A stretch of 64,000 nucleotides of DNA from SKVR01 sp964491395 (GTDB lineage: Bacteria; Bacteroidota; Bacteroidia; Bacteroidales; UBA7960): contig CAZBGI010000008.1 of the NCBI GenBank assembly GCA_964491395.1, positions 19,240-83,239 on the forward strand. The letters are read 5' to 3'. This document shows positions 56,045-64,000 of this stretch, piece after piece. The notes under the pieces are model-generated. The model did not search any database, was not told where the DNA came from, and saw nothing but the letters and a program-made list of their open reading frames with translations. Each line of letters starts with the position of its first letter. The stretch's first letter is position 1. The translations under genes and the position numbers were made by a program.

Positions 56045-56157
56045 AAAACCCTGATACTTCTGATTAAACTGCTAAGAAAGTTATCAACAACCACAACAAT
56101 AATAGATAAAACAAAAACAAAAGTATTTTTGTGCTGTTTAAAATGAAAAGGATTTTT

Positions 56158-56165
56158 TACTTTTG
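56158..56165 (+). promoter_or_regulatory. Bacteroidota -7 box TACTTTTG
   Basis: Fits TAnnTTTG, 42 bp before the ATG at 56208. It overlaps an in-frame TTG at 56163, which supports the later ATG as the start. Confidence 0.45.
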
Positions 56166-56207
56166 CCCGTAAATCCCAATCAAATTGTAAATCTAATAAT
56201 AATAAAA

Positions 56208-56741
56208 ATGAATCTGAAAGAAATATTAAGCCCCAAAGTGCTGGTTATTGCCGGAATCATATTATTTGCCGCAATCATGCGTCTTGTACCTCATTATCCT
56301 AACTTTACTCCTATTGCGGCCATCGCTCTTTTTGGTGGCGCTCAATTAGGCAAAAAATGGCTGGCTTTTTTCATTCCTCTGGTAGCCCTTTTTATTAGTG
56401 ATCTGATCCTGGGGTTTCACGGTTTTATGATTCCTGTATATGTTAGTTTTGCACTGGTTGTTTTAATGGGACAATACATGAAAAACAGGGTTCGCATTCA
56501 CACCGTAATTGGTGGTGCACTGGCTTCCTCCGTCATATTTTTTCTTGTTACAAATTTTGCCGTTTGGGCAGGAAGTCCTTATTATCCGCAAACCTTTTCA
56601 GGACTTATGCAGTCATATACTATGGCAATCCCCTTTTTCCACTCATCGGTATTAGGTGATTTGTTTTATTCAGGTGTATTTTTCGGAGGATTCTACCTTC
56701 TGCAACAAAAATACCCTTCATTAGCCCATATTAAAGCCTGA
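56208..56741 (+). CDS. DUF6580 family membrane protein
   Basis: 177 residues from the ATG at 56208, chosen because the only longer start is a TTG lying inside the -7 box. About five TM helices; MRLVPHYPNFTPIAAIALFGGAQLGKKWLAFFIPL and LFISDLILGFHG match DUF6580, a family tentatively grouped with ECF-type vitamin or substrate transport components. Substrate unknown. Followed by the terminator at 56767-56804. Confidence 0.83.
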   Translation: MNLKEILSPKVLVIAGIILFAAIMRLVPHYPNFTPIAAIALFGGAQLGKKWLAFFIPLVALFISDLILGFHGFMIPVYVSFALVVLMGQYMKNRVRIHTVIGGALASSVIFFLVTNFAVWAGSPYYPQTFSGLMQSYTMAIPFFHSSVLGDLFYSGVFFGGFYLLQQKYPSLAHIKA

Positions 56742-57161
56742 ATATACCTTTAAGCATCTCTATAATAAAAAAACCCCCGACTTTTTCAGGCCGGGGCTTT
56801 TTTTATCCACTGCGTCAATGTTTGTACTTTAAGTTTATCCCATCACAGCTAAGTCTTTGCCAAACCGTAATATGGATGGGTTCAATGCAGTTATTAAAAC
56901 AGTCCCTTTCTGTGGTATCCACCAGGCGAATGGGTTGCATACAATAAAATCATTACTTTTACGGTGAGTACATAAGCAGATTTGTTTATTTTTTTAAGTG
57001 GACAGCCAGAAGTAAGGGATGAACAGCAAGCCCGTGAAAACTGTTATACATTCCGTTAAAGCATACAGGAAATATATCACTACGCCACAGTTCAATCAGA
57101 ACTCATTGCACAATGATAATTATTCTATTATAAAACAAATTAAAATCATATATAAGCTATC
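56742..57161. other. 420-bp intergenic region
   Basis: Holds the DUF6580 terminator at 56767-56804. The rest is AT-rich leader before the isoaspartyl dipeptidase gene. A 64-codon frame at 57019-57213 overlaps that gene's start and has no supporting feature. Confidence 0.5.
56767..56804 (+). terminator. Intrinsic terminator after the DUF6580 gene
   Basis: A-run, CCCCCG stem, loop, CGGGG and T7, with one mismatch in the stem; 25 bases past the stop codon. Confidence 0.8.
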
Positions 57162-58322
57162 ATGTTATTACTTAAAAACTGCGAACTTTACGCTCCGGAA
57201 AAATCAGGTCTGAAAGATATACTCATTGCCGGCGCACAGATATTAGCCATAGAGAATAGTATTCCTGAACCTCAGGGTTGGGAAGTAAAAGTAATAGACC
57301 TGAAGGGTCAAAGGGTAATACCGGGACTTATTGATGCACACGTTCACATTGCCGGAGCAGGAGGAGAAGGTGGTCCTGCCAGCCGTACACCCGAGATGCA
57401 GCTGAGTCACATGCTCGAGGCTGGAGTGACCACCGTGGTGGGATGCCTGGGTACTGATGGTATGACCCGTAATCTGGAATCTGTGCTGATGAAAGCAAAA
57501 GCACTCAGACAAGAAGGGGTTAGTGCATGGATGTATACCGGTTCATACCAGGTTCCTACTCCCACAATTCTGGGAGATGTTGGCAAAGACATTGCTCTTA
57601 TAGATGAAATAATTGGGGTTGGTGAAATAGCCCTGTCAGACCACAGAAGTTCATTTCCCTCAACCCACGAACTTATCAGGCTTGCCGGCCACGCCCGCGT
57701 TGGGGGCATGCTGGGGGGCAAATGCGGCATTGTAAATATTCATATGGGAGATGCCAAAAGTCCCTTTAAACCCCTATACGAAGCTGTGGCCATGAGTGAG
57801 TTAAATTTCACCCAGTTTCTTCCAACCCATATCAATCGCAACTCATACATTTTTGAAGATGCCAAAACTTACGGAAAAAAAGGATACATTGATATTACAG
57901 CAAGTTCATATCCGTATTTTCCTCAATATGAAGTCAAACCCTCCAAAGCCATTGCCAAGTTACTGGAATCGGGTGTACCTCTCAAACACATTACCATGAC
58001 CAGCGATGCTTGCGGTTCCTTACCCGATTTTGACGAAAATGGAAAACTGGCAAGCCTGGCAATGGGATATCCCAGATCCGTATTCGATGAAATTGCAGAT
58101 ACGGTCCGGGAAGAAAAAATTGACCTTGAAATCGTTTTGAAAGTTGCTACTTCCAATGTCGCCGATATTCTTTGGTTGAGAAAAAAAGGGAGAATTGAAG
58201 CAGGCAAAGATGCAGACCTGGTAGTGATTGACAAGGACTTCAACATTACGCACCTGGTGGCTATGGGCGAATTGATGGTTGAAGATTCCACCATGCTCAG
58301 AAAGGGAAGCTATGAAAAATAA
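57162..58322 (+). CDS. iadA: Isoaspartyl dipeptidase (beta-aspartyl peptidase)
   Basis: 386 residues, amidohydrolase superfamily; E. coli IadA is 390. It hydrolyses beta-linked aspartyl dipeptides from damaged proteins. Ligands align with a constant shift of 7-8 residues from E. coli: HVH (His60, His62), His194 in NIHMGD, His223 in LPTHINR, Asp282 in MTSDACGS, catalytic Tyr129. The bridging carboxylated Lys162 of E. coli is replaced by Glu155 in GVGEIALSDHRSS, so the two metals would be bridged by a Glu. Cytosolic. Followed by rnz with a 48-bp gap, so probably one unit. Confidence 0.92.
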   Translation: MLLLKNCELYAPEKSGLKDILIAGAQILAIENSIPEPQGWEVKVIDLKGQRVIPGLIDAHVHIAGAGGEGGPASRTPEMQLSHMLEAGVTTVVGCLGTDGMTRNLESVLMKAKALRQEGVSAWMYTGSYQVPTPTILGDVGKDIALIDEIIGVGEIALSDHRSSFPSTHELIRLAGHARVGGMLGGKCGIVNIHMGDAKSPFKPLYEAVAMSELNFTQFLPTHINRNSYIFEDAKTYGKKGYIDITASSYPYFPQYEVKPSKAIAKLLESGVPLKHITMTSDACGSLPDFDENGKLASLAMGYPRSVFDEIADTVREEKIDLEIVLKVATSNVADILWLRKKGRIEAGKDADLVVIDKDFNITHLVAMGELMVEDSTMLRKGSYEK

Positions 58323-58370
58323 ATTTATGTTTTATTGCTTGTCGCTAACGTACCGTTATATACATCAATC

Positions 58371-59312
58371 ATGAGCATTCCTTTCAAGGTTCACATATTA
58401 GGCTCTTCTGCTGCTATACCCACTTCAACCCGCCTTACGTCTTCACAGCTTGTTAATTACCACAACAAGTATCTGTTGATTGATTGCGCTGAAGGAACCC
58501 AGATGCAATTAAGAAGGTTTCGCCTTCCTATGATGAAGATCAATCATATTTTCATTTCTCATTTACACGGAGATCATTACCTGGGTCTGCCAGGTTTAAT
58601 TTTTTCAATGCATTTACTGGGAAGAACAAAGAAACTACACCTCTATTCACCACCCGGCATGAAGGAAATTATTGAATTGCAATACAGCATCTCAAAACTT
58701 GAACCGGGTTTCGATATTCAATATCATATTATAACACGTGGAGAGCAATTACTTTATTCAGATAACCATATCAGCATCCACACCATTGAAATGCTTCACA
58801 GGTTGCCGGCATATGGATTTTTGATCAAAGAAAAACCATCAGAAAGAAATATTGATAAAAAAGCTATCGAACAATTTAACATACCTATTGATGACATCCC
58901 GGCCATAAAAAGGGGCAAAGATTTTCAAAGCAGCAGCGGAGAATGGATTGCCAATGAGAAAATAACCCTGCCTCCTCCCCTTCCCCGTGTTTACGCCTGT
59001 TGCTCAGACACAGGGTATACAGAACAATATCTCGATGAGATTGCCCATGCCGATCTTCTCTACCATGAAGCAACCTTCCTCAGCGATAAGGCAGACATTG
59101 CCCGCCAGAAAACCCACTGTACCGCTTTGCAGGCTGCCACAATAGCCAGCAAATGTAAGGCAAAGAAGCTGATGATTGGACATTATTCAGCTCGTTACGA
59201 TGAATTATCCTTGTTTTTAGAAGAGGCCCGGGCGGTTTTTCAAAACACCATTATGGCCGAAGAGGGACGGATTGTAGAAATTGAGCACGATAGCAACCCG
59301 CACGTCGATTAA
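58371..59312 (+). CDS. rnz: Ribonuclease Z
   Basis: 313 residues from the ATG at 58371; a TTG at 58335 gives a non-family extension. Metallo-beta-lactamase endonuclease that trims tRNA 3' ends. HLHGDHYLGLPG (the HxHxDH metal motif), SSAAIPTSTRLTSSQ near the start, CSDTGYTEQY, HEATF and GHYSARY (late His). The normal Arg/Lys-rich exosite arm is present (AIKRGKDFQSSSGEWI). The 3' end overlaps lplA by 4 bp. Confidence 0.95.
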   Translation: MSIPFKVHILGSSAAIPTSTRLTSSQLVNYHNKYLLIDCAEGTQMQLRRFRLPMMKINHIFISHLHGDHYLGLPGLIFSMHLLGRTKKLHLYSPPGMKEIIELQYSISKLEPGFDIQYHIITRGEQLLYSDNHISIHTIEMLHRLPAYGFLIKEKPSERNIDKKAIEQFNIPIDDIPAIKRGKDFQSSSGEWIANEKITLPPPLPRVYACCSDTGYTEQYLDEIAHADLLYHEATFLSDKADIARQKTHCTALQAATIASKCKAKKLMIGHYSARYDELSLFLEEARAVFQNTIMAEEGRIVEIEHDSNPHVD

Positions 59313-60286
59313 AAAAACAATCCTGTCAATAACCATTTATTTGTTATCTGGTTGAAGCCCATAAAATTCTGGTGGCTAAGAATACGTTCTACTGATGCAG
59401 GATTATGAGGTGTTCCGACAAGGGTTTTCACAATAGGATTGTGGTCCTGACTGATGTAATCAATACTCAGTCGTACGTTCTCTATAACTCCTTTTTTTGC
59501 CAATAACTCCACATGGATATTGCGATTGAGCACCTCGCCCTTGTTTTTGTACAAATACTGAGGTGAATATCCAAAGTTCCACTCCCATTGGGTATATTTC
59601 TCTTGCTTCAGTTTTTCTATTTCCTTCTTGTCATGGTCCGTTAACTTATATATGCTGGTATTGGGGAAATGGTTTTGAAGGTAATCTGCCAGCTTTTCTC
59701 TGAACTCAATTCGGGTAAGAGATACACCGGGCAAAGAGGATATATTGGTAACAGTGCTTCTGACAGATTTTACGGCTTTGCTGGTAAATCTGGTCTCTTT
59801 TCCTTTGATGGCTTTGTTGAGAATTTCCAGATCGGCATCAAACAAAAGCGTGCCATGATGCAATACTTTGTTTTTGAAAATGTGTTCAGCATTGCCGGAA
59901 ATTTTTAATCCATTGACCCTGATATTATTATTTCCTTCAAAAACTGCCTCTACTCCTATTGTGGCCAGAAATGCAATGATGGGTGCTGTATAAGCCTGAA
60001 AATCCACAAGCTTGTTCTTATGCCCGCGTTGGATAAAAGTAAAGTTGATGTTTCCCGGATCATGAAATACAGTACCACCCCCTGACAAACGGCGGATTAC
60101 CGGAATATTATTTTTGACCACATAACTTACATCAATCTCAGCCAGGGTATTTTGGTGTTTTCCTACAATTACAGAGGGATGACTGCACCACACCATAACA
60201 ATGTCACTGTCCGTATTTTTGAGCAGGTATTCTTCAGTGGCAACATTAAAATAAGGATCAAGAGAAGGGTTTTCTATAAAAAGCAT
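59309..60286 (-). CDS. lplA: Lipoate-protein ligase
   Basis: 325 residues, LplA fold with the C-terminal accessory domain. RRLSGGGTVFHDPGNINFTFI and RVNGLKISGNAEH (catalytic Lys), then HHGTLLFDADL. It attaches free lipoate to carrier domains (for example of 2-oxoacid dehydrogenases or GcvH) through lipoyl-AMP. It overlaps rnz by 4 bp at convergent 3' ends. The upstream HEAT-like gene ends 35 bp beyond its start. Confidence 0.92.
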   Translation of the reverse strand: MLFIENPSLDPYFNVATEEYLLKNTDSDIVMVWCSHPSVIVGKHQNTLAEIDVSYVVKNNIPVIRRLSGGGTVFHDPGNINFTFIQRGHKNKLVDFQAYTAPIIAFLATIGVEAVFEGNNNIRVNGLKISGNAEHIFKNKVLHHGTLLFDADLEILNKAIKGKETRFTSKAVKSVRSTVTNISSLPGVSLTRIEFREKLADYLQNHFPNTSIYKLTDHDKKEIEKLKQEKYTQWEWNFGYSPQYLYKNKGEVLNRNIHVELLAKKGVIENVRLSIDYISQDHNPIVKTLVGTPHNPASVERILSHQNFMGFNQITNKWLLTGLFF

Positions 60287-60320
60287 TTCCGTTTTGTCTT
60301 CTGTTAATTAAAAGAATTTC

Positions 60321-61160
60321 CTATTCAAGTTCACTCAGCTTATTCTTTATCTTTCGTTGGATATAATGATCTTCTACATCCAACAATAACTCTTCAAGCA
60401 TGCCTTTGTCATGAATTTTTGAGATGGCTTTTTTTCTCACTTCAAAATCAGCATCTTTTTTCACTACTTCAACCAAAACAGCAGGATCATCAATTTTGGC
60501 CACAGCCTTGTTTCTTACATAATAATCCGGATCTTCAAATGCCACTTTAAGAATGATTTCTGCATCGGTTATCTTTTCAAGAGCCAAAGCCCGAACGAAA
60601 TAATCTTCATCATTCAGTGCAATTTCTATTAGGATTTGCTGATCATCAATTTTTTTCAGTGCATCTGACCTCACATAAAAATCTTCATGTTCCCGGGCTA
60701 TTTTTTGCAGTGTACTTTGTCTTTCAATCGACTCAACAGCTGTTTTCATAATATCACGGTCTGAGATTTTCTCAATTAATTCTTCCAGAACATCGTCATT
60801 TTTGATTTTTGCCAGTGCATCTTTACAGATATAATAGTCTTCCTGGCTTTTGAGAACAATATGAGCCAAAATTTCGGCATCTGAGATTTTTCTAACTGCA
60901 GCTACTCTTACATAATAATCATTGTCGTTAAGGGCAATTTGCATTAGTACGTCCTGATTTTCTATCTTTTCAGTAGCAGTTTGTCGCACATAATAATCCG
61001 GATCATTGGCAGCAACCTTTCTTAACACTTCCTGATCTTCAATTTCTTTTATGGCATCTACCCGATCATAATAATCAGCTGCATTAAAAGCTTTATGGAT
61101 TAATTCGGTCATCTTTCCCGAAGTTGAGGATTGGTTGGTATTTTCATTAAAATCAGACAT
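60321..61160 (-). CDS. Alpha-solenoid protein with short (about 23-residue) HEAT/LRV-like repeats
   Basis: 279 residues from the ATG at 61160; the frame could start 24 bp earlier but with no benefit. No signal peptide. From about residue 30 on it is built of about eleven tandem units of 22-24 residues with consensus NDxDYYVRxxAxxKIxDxxIL. Each holds a VR pair and an Ile/Leu pair, close to LRV or short HEAT repeats. Such solenoids are scaffolds for protein or nucleic-acid binding. Very acidic. 35 bp upstream of lplA on the same strand, so likely co-transcribed. Function unknown. Confidence 0.8.
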   Translation of the reverse strand: MSDFNENTNQSSTSGKMTELIHKAFNAADYYDRVDAIKEIEDQEVLRKVAANDPDYYVRQTATEKIENQDVLMQIALNDNDYYVRVAAVRKISDAEILAHIVLKSQEDYYICKDALAKIKNDDVLEELIEKISDRDIMKTAVESIERQSTLQKIAREHEDFYVRSDALKKIDDQQILIEIALNDEDYFVRALALEKITDAEIILKVAFEDPDYYVRNKAVAKIDDPAVLVEVVKKDADFEVRKKAISKIHDKGMLEELLLDVEDHYIQRKIKNKLSELE

Positions 61161-61960
61161 GGCGCACATTTTTATGATAAACAATTAAACGTCGCTGCAT
61201 TGCTCCGGTTTATGTGCAATAAAAATAATCAAAAAATCAGGATGAAAATTAAATAGCATAAATATTTTTTAAACTGCGCAGGGAAACAACCTTAATTTAT
61301 TCTGATGTTTTGAACACTCAGAAAAGGGAGGAGATTTTCCAATAATTGCCCTTCAAAGTTATCTGAGACCTGTATGACAGGCATTCAACATTAAATTTTT
61401 GCATTTTATGATTTTTTTTTTTGAGTTAACAAATTATTTTATAATTTAGCTCTTCTAAATCCATTTTTTATTATACAAACTAAAATAATCAGATTATAAA
61501 ATTGCATTCAGGCTCTCCCCCCTGAGCTGATGCATTACAACACTATCTTTTTCTCCCCAAAGAGTATTTTTTAAAAGTTTAGCATTTTTTCTTCTCCTCC
61601 CCGGAGCATGAAAGTCTGGTAAAGTTTAAACTTCTCTCCTCCCCTGAGAATGCACTCACTTACAGCTACACGGTCTCTTAAACCTTCACAAGAGAAAGTT
61701 CGCTGGTAAATCGGTTTATTAGTTGGAGCTTATAAATCGTGATTATGGCATTTTACATATATTATAAAAAAATGTGAAAATATGTGGGGTTTACTGATGG
61801 TAACAGGTAAAATTTCTCCTTTTCTTTTCACCCCAATGAATCTTTCCTCCCGGTTAGATGCTCCGGTGTTTTTCCCCAGATACCGGAATTCACTTTCACC
61901 TTACCCTAGCATAAATCCCAATCATTAATTCAAATTATTTATTCATGAAAAAGTGATGTT
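61161..61960. other. 800-bp non-coding region before the giant secreted protein
   Basis: Very AT-rich with T-runs near 61410 and 61450. It contains the periodic C-rich motif array described separately (61513-61654) and less regular C-rich patches at about 61813, 61850 and 61875. No gene or known RNA recognised. Confidence 0.55.
61513..61654. repeat. Periodic C-rich motif array, about 40-nt spacing
   Basis: Four imperfect copies of a motif of type (Y)TCTCC-CC-(C)GAG start near 61513, 61551, 61593 and 61633, so the spacing is 38, 42 and 40 nt. Copies 1, 3 and 4 carry CTGAG or CGGAG and then an ATG-C/A run (CTGATGCA, GCATGAAA, GAATGCAC). A weaker fifth copy may start near 61672. Too short and too varied for a CRISPR array. 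Confidence 0.5.
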
Positions 61961-64000
61961 ATGAAGAGAAAAAGAGTACTATTTATGCTTTGCTTTTGTT
62001 TGGTACCTGCTTTGATTTTTGGACAACAGAAGGCAATTAGTCAGTTGGATAATATCCAAAGACAAAAAACAGAAATTAGGGAAACAATTCCTCCAATACC
62101 TTTATCCGGAGCATTGGATAACATTGGTTCCAAAGATGTTATTTTTTATGAAGATTTCGACGGTTCCTTTCCGGACGGATGGCAGAATATTGTTGTCTCC
62201 GGACCCGATGATTTTCCTGGGTGGGAATGGACAGATACAGGTGGAAACTATGGTGGAGAACTGCTTTCCACTACAGCCGACAATGGTTATATGATTCTGG
62301 ATTCTGATGCAAATGGTGCCTCCGGCTTTCCGGAAGAAGCCAATCTTATTAGTATTTCCATTGACTGCAGCGATGCCACAGAAAACATTTATTTTAGTGT
62401 TGAACACTGGGCAAGAACTTTTGGAGCTGTTGATATCAGTATTTATATAAGTACTGATGACTTTGCCAGCGAAACATTATTATACAATTGGTCAGAAGGA
62501 GATGTAAATACCAGCAACGGTCCCAATCCCGTAGTTTCATTATTTGATATTACTTCTATTGCCCAGGGGCAAAGTAATGTAAAAATCAAGTTCAACTGGA
62601 TAGGTGAATTCGACTATTGGTGGCTGGTTGATGATGTGACCATATTTGAAGCCTCTGCCTTTAATCTGACCATGCTTGATCCCATTGGTATAGGTGAAGT
62701 TTCGCCTGCACCTGGTTTGTACGAATATGCAATGAACACAGTAGTTACGTTAAATGCAACACCGGCTTTAGGTTATACTTTTGAAACCTGGAATCAGGGT
62801 GATGTAGCCGATGCAAATGCCCCCATCACAACCATTGAAATGGATGATAATAAAACTGTCCAGGCAACATTTACGGAATTTAGCCTTGATTTACTCTGGC
62901 ACCAATACACCTATGGAGGAAACGCCAATAACAGTGCAGTAATTGATGAAAATACTGAATATGAAGTGGCTGATAATTTTTCTAATTCTGCTATTGAAAG
63001 TATTACCAAGGTAATGGTGCAAGGATTACCGGTTGGAATTACAATTGAACCTGAAAGGGATTTAATATTGCGGTTTTACGCACCCAACAAATCGGGAGAA
63101 CCTGACTGGGAAAATCCGGTTTCTACTCAAACAATACCAGCAAAAGCATATTTTGTAGAACCCCTTTCATGGGATTCTTCATACAATGTCTTTAAATATG
63201 AATTGGATTTATTAACTCCGGTGGAGTTACAGGAAGGTTGGATATCTGTGCAGGCCGATGATACTGGCTCATTTTTTTGGTTAAGTGCTGATGATGGAGT
63301 CGGTGATGGAAATTCATGGCAAAGAATTGTTAATGAAGATGGGGATCCCAATGAAAACCTTACTCATGACTTCATGCTCGAAGTTTGGGGTCAGGAAGCA
63401 GAAGTCGTTCCCGATTGTGTAACTTATCTAGTACCAGATGATGAAGAAGTAAATCAACCCATAGAACTTACTTTTTCCTGGCAGACAAGTCCCAATGCCA
63501 CCGGTTATATGTTTTACCTTGGAGAAACACTTCCTGAAAACGGCTTAGATCTTGGAGAGGCAACTTCCTATGACGCAGAACTGGAATATAGTACAACATA
63601 TCTCTGGAAGGTAGTACCTTACAACACCTATGGCTCAGCAGAAGATTGCCCTGTATTTAGTTTTACAACCGGTGATGATCCTATCCAGGTATTGCCATGG
63701 TCAGAAGACTTTACTGGGATTGATGAAGACGCAATTCCTTATGGATGGGATAAGACACATCCTAACTGGGGAGTTGTTGATAATAATAATGCCGGAGGCT
63801 TATCGCCCGAAATGAAATTCAATTGGTCACCCTCCGACTCAACAAAATTCATGCTCATTAGTCCCCCTCTCACTAACAATTCCAAAGTTGACTACAGGCT
63901 TATCTTTAAACATTTTATAGATTACTATGATGTCGGGGCAAGTTTCAAGGTACAGTCCTCTCCTGACGGAGAAACATGGACCGATATATGGGAGGTAACG
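61961..64000 (+). CDS. Large secreted multidomain protein, 3' end outside the window
   Basis: 680 codons from the ATG at 61961 to the edge with no stop. Signal peptide (MKRKRVLFMLCFCLVPALIFG). Then an adhesin-like jellyroll domain (about 65-230; YEDFDGSFPDGWQNI ... WWLVDDVTIFEA), an InlB-type B repeat (about 235-305; TPALGYTFETWNQGD), a beta domain (about 310-480), an Fn3-like segment (about 485-565; LTFSWQTSPNATGYMFYLG), and a second jellyroll (about 572-680; LPWSEDFTGIDEDAIPYGWDKT ... LISPPLTNNSK). These are choice-of-anchor/cleaved-adhesin type domains typical of T9SS cargo; a sorting domain is expected beyond the edge. Confidence 0.85.
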   Translation, partial: MKRKRVLFMLCFCLVPALIFGQQKAISQLDNIQRQKTEIRETIPPIPLSGALDNIGSKDVIFYEDFDGSFPDGWQNIVVSGPDDFPGWEWTDTGGNYGGELLSTTADNGYMILDSDANGASGFPEEANLISISIDCSDATENIYFSVEHWARTFGAVDISIYISTDDFASETLLYNWSEGDVNTSNGPNPVVSLFDITSIAQGQSNVKIKFNWIGEFDYWWLVDDVTIFEASAFNLTMLDPIGIGEVSPAPGLYEYAMNTVVTLNATPALGYTFETWNQGDVADANAPITTIEMDDNKTVQATFTEFSLDLLWHQYTYGGNANNSAVIDENTEYEVADNFSNSAIESITKVMVQGLPVGITIEPERDLILRFYAPNKSGEPDWENPVSTQTIPAKAYFVEPLSWDSSYNVFKYELDLLTPVELQEGWISVQADDTGSFFWLSADDGVGDGNSWQRIVNEDGDPNENLTHDFMLEVWGQEAEVVPDCVTYLVPDDEEVNQPIELTFSWQTSPNATGYMFYLGETLPENGLDLGEATSYDAELEYSTTYLWKVVPYNTYGSAEDCPVFSFTTGDDPIQVLPWSEDFTGIDEDAIPYGWDKTHPNWGVVDNNNAGGLSPEMKFNWSPSDSTKFMLISPPLTNNSKVDYRLIFKHFIDYYDVGASFKVQSSPDGETWTDIWEVT

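Noticed and set aside
57019..57213. 64-codon ORF before iadA
   Set aside because: It overlaps the iadA start, has no recognisable feature, and the region looks like leader sequence.
61513..61654. CRISPR array
   Set aside because: Repeats are short, vary in sequence, and the 38-42 nt spacing leaves no room for normal repeats and spacers. There are no cas genes.

Overview
The window looks like chromosome from a Bacteroidota bacterium, probably of the Bacteroidales/Marinilabiliales type. The evidence is two proteins with a type IX secretion (T9SS) C-terminal sorting domain, many Bacteroidota-type families (DUF5916, DUF4249 next to a TonB-dependent receptor, DUF6913, DUF6580, DUF2784), many signal peptides and lipoboxes, and several TAnnTTTG boxes of the Bacteroidota sigma factor upstream of genes. 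Most of it is ordinary chromosome with housekeeping genes on both strands. No rRNA, tRNA or CRISPR array was recognised. No systematic database search was possible, so family names rest on motifs and remembered family features.

Layout. 1-9.8 kb: end of a universal stress protein, ligA, a LolD-like ABC ATPase, a DUF5916 protein, a BamA/TamA-like barrel, a DnaQ-exonuclease/GIY-YIG fusion and a secreted beta-helix protein. 9.8-15.2 kb is the most accessory-like stretch: two copies of a 53-nt inverted-repeat element flank a T9SS-exported peptidylarginine-deiminase-like enzyme, a decayed IS3-type transposase fragment and an AT-rich secreted protein of unknown function. 15.2-24.3 kb: three exported proteins in one direction (S9 oligopeptidase, M19 dipeptidase, small lipoprotein), an NPP-type phosphodiesterase, and a TPR membrane protein whose C-terminal domain looks like a SpoIIE phosphatase without most metal ligands. 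24.6-38.2 kb: ppc, two M14 metallopeptidases, dapA, DUF6913, flavin reductase, a PhnP-like hydrolase, a peptide-binding lipoprotein, and a DUF2007-Usp-Usp fusion. 38.2-46.6 kb: a GF-x-N repeat surface protein, a sodium:solute symporter, a DUF4249/TonB receptor pair and a photolyase. 46.7-51.9 kb: two paralogous membrane sensors with no recognisable output domain, one behind a YfiR-like periplasmic gene. 52-61.2 kb: Nudix, an OB-like lipoprotein, glycogen branching enzyme, small membrane proteins, isoaspartyl dipeptidase, RNase Z, lipoate ligase and a short-repeat alpha-solenoid. 62-64 kb: the first 680 codons of a large secreted multidomain protein that runs off the edge.

How they fit together. 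Peptide use is a recurring theme: S9 oligopeptidase, M19 dipeptidase, two M14 carboxypeptidases, isoaspartyl dipeptidase, a peptide-type ABC binding protein and the secreted deiminase. This suggests, as inference only, a cell living on protein or peptide-rich material. The best candidates for undescribed biology are the YfiR/output-less sensor cluster, the TPR pseudophosphatase, the secreted PAD-like enzyme, and the roughly 40-nt periodic C-rich array upstream of the giant secreted protein.
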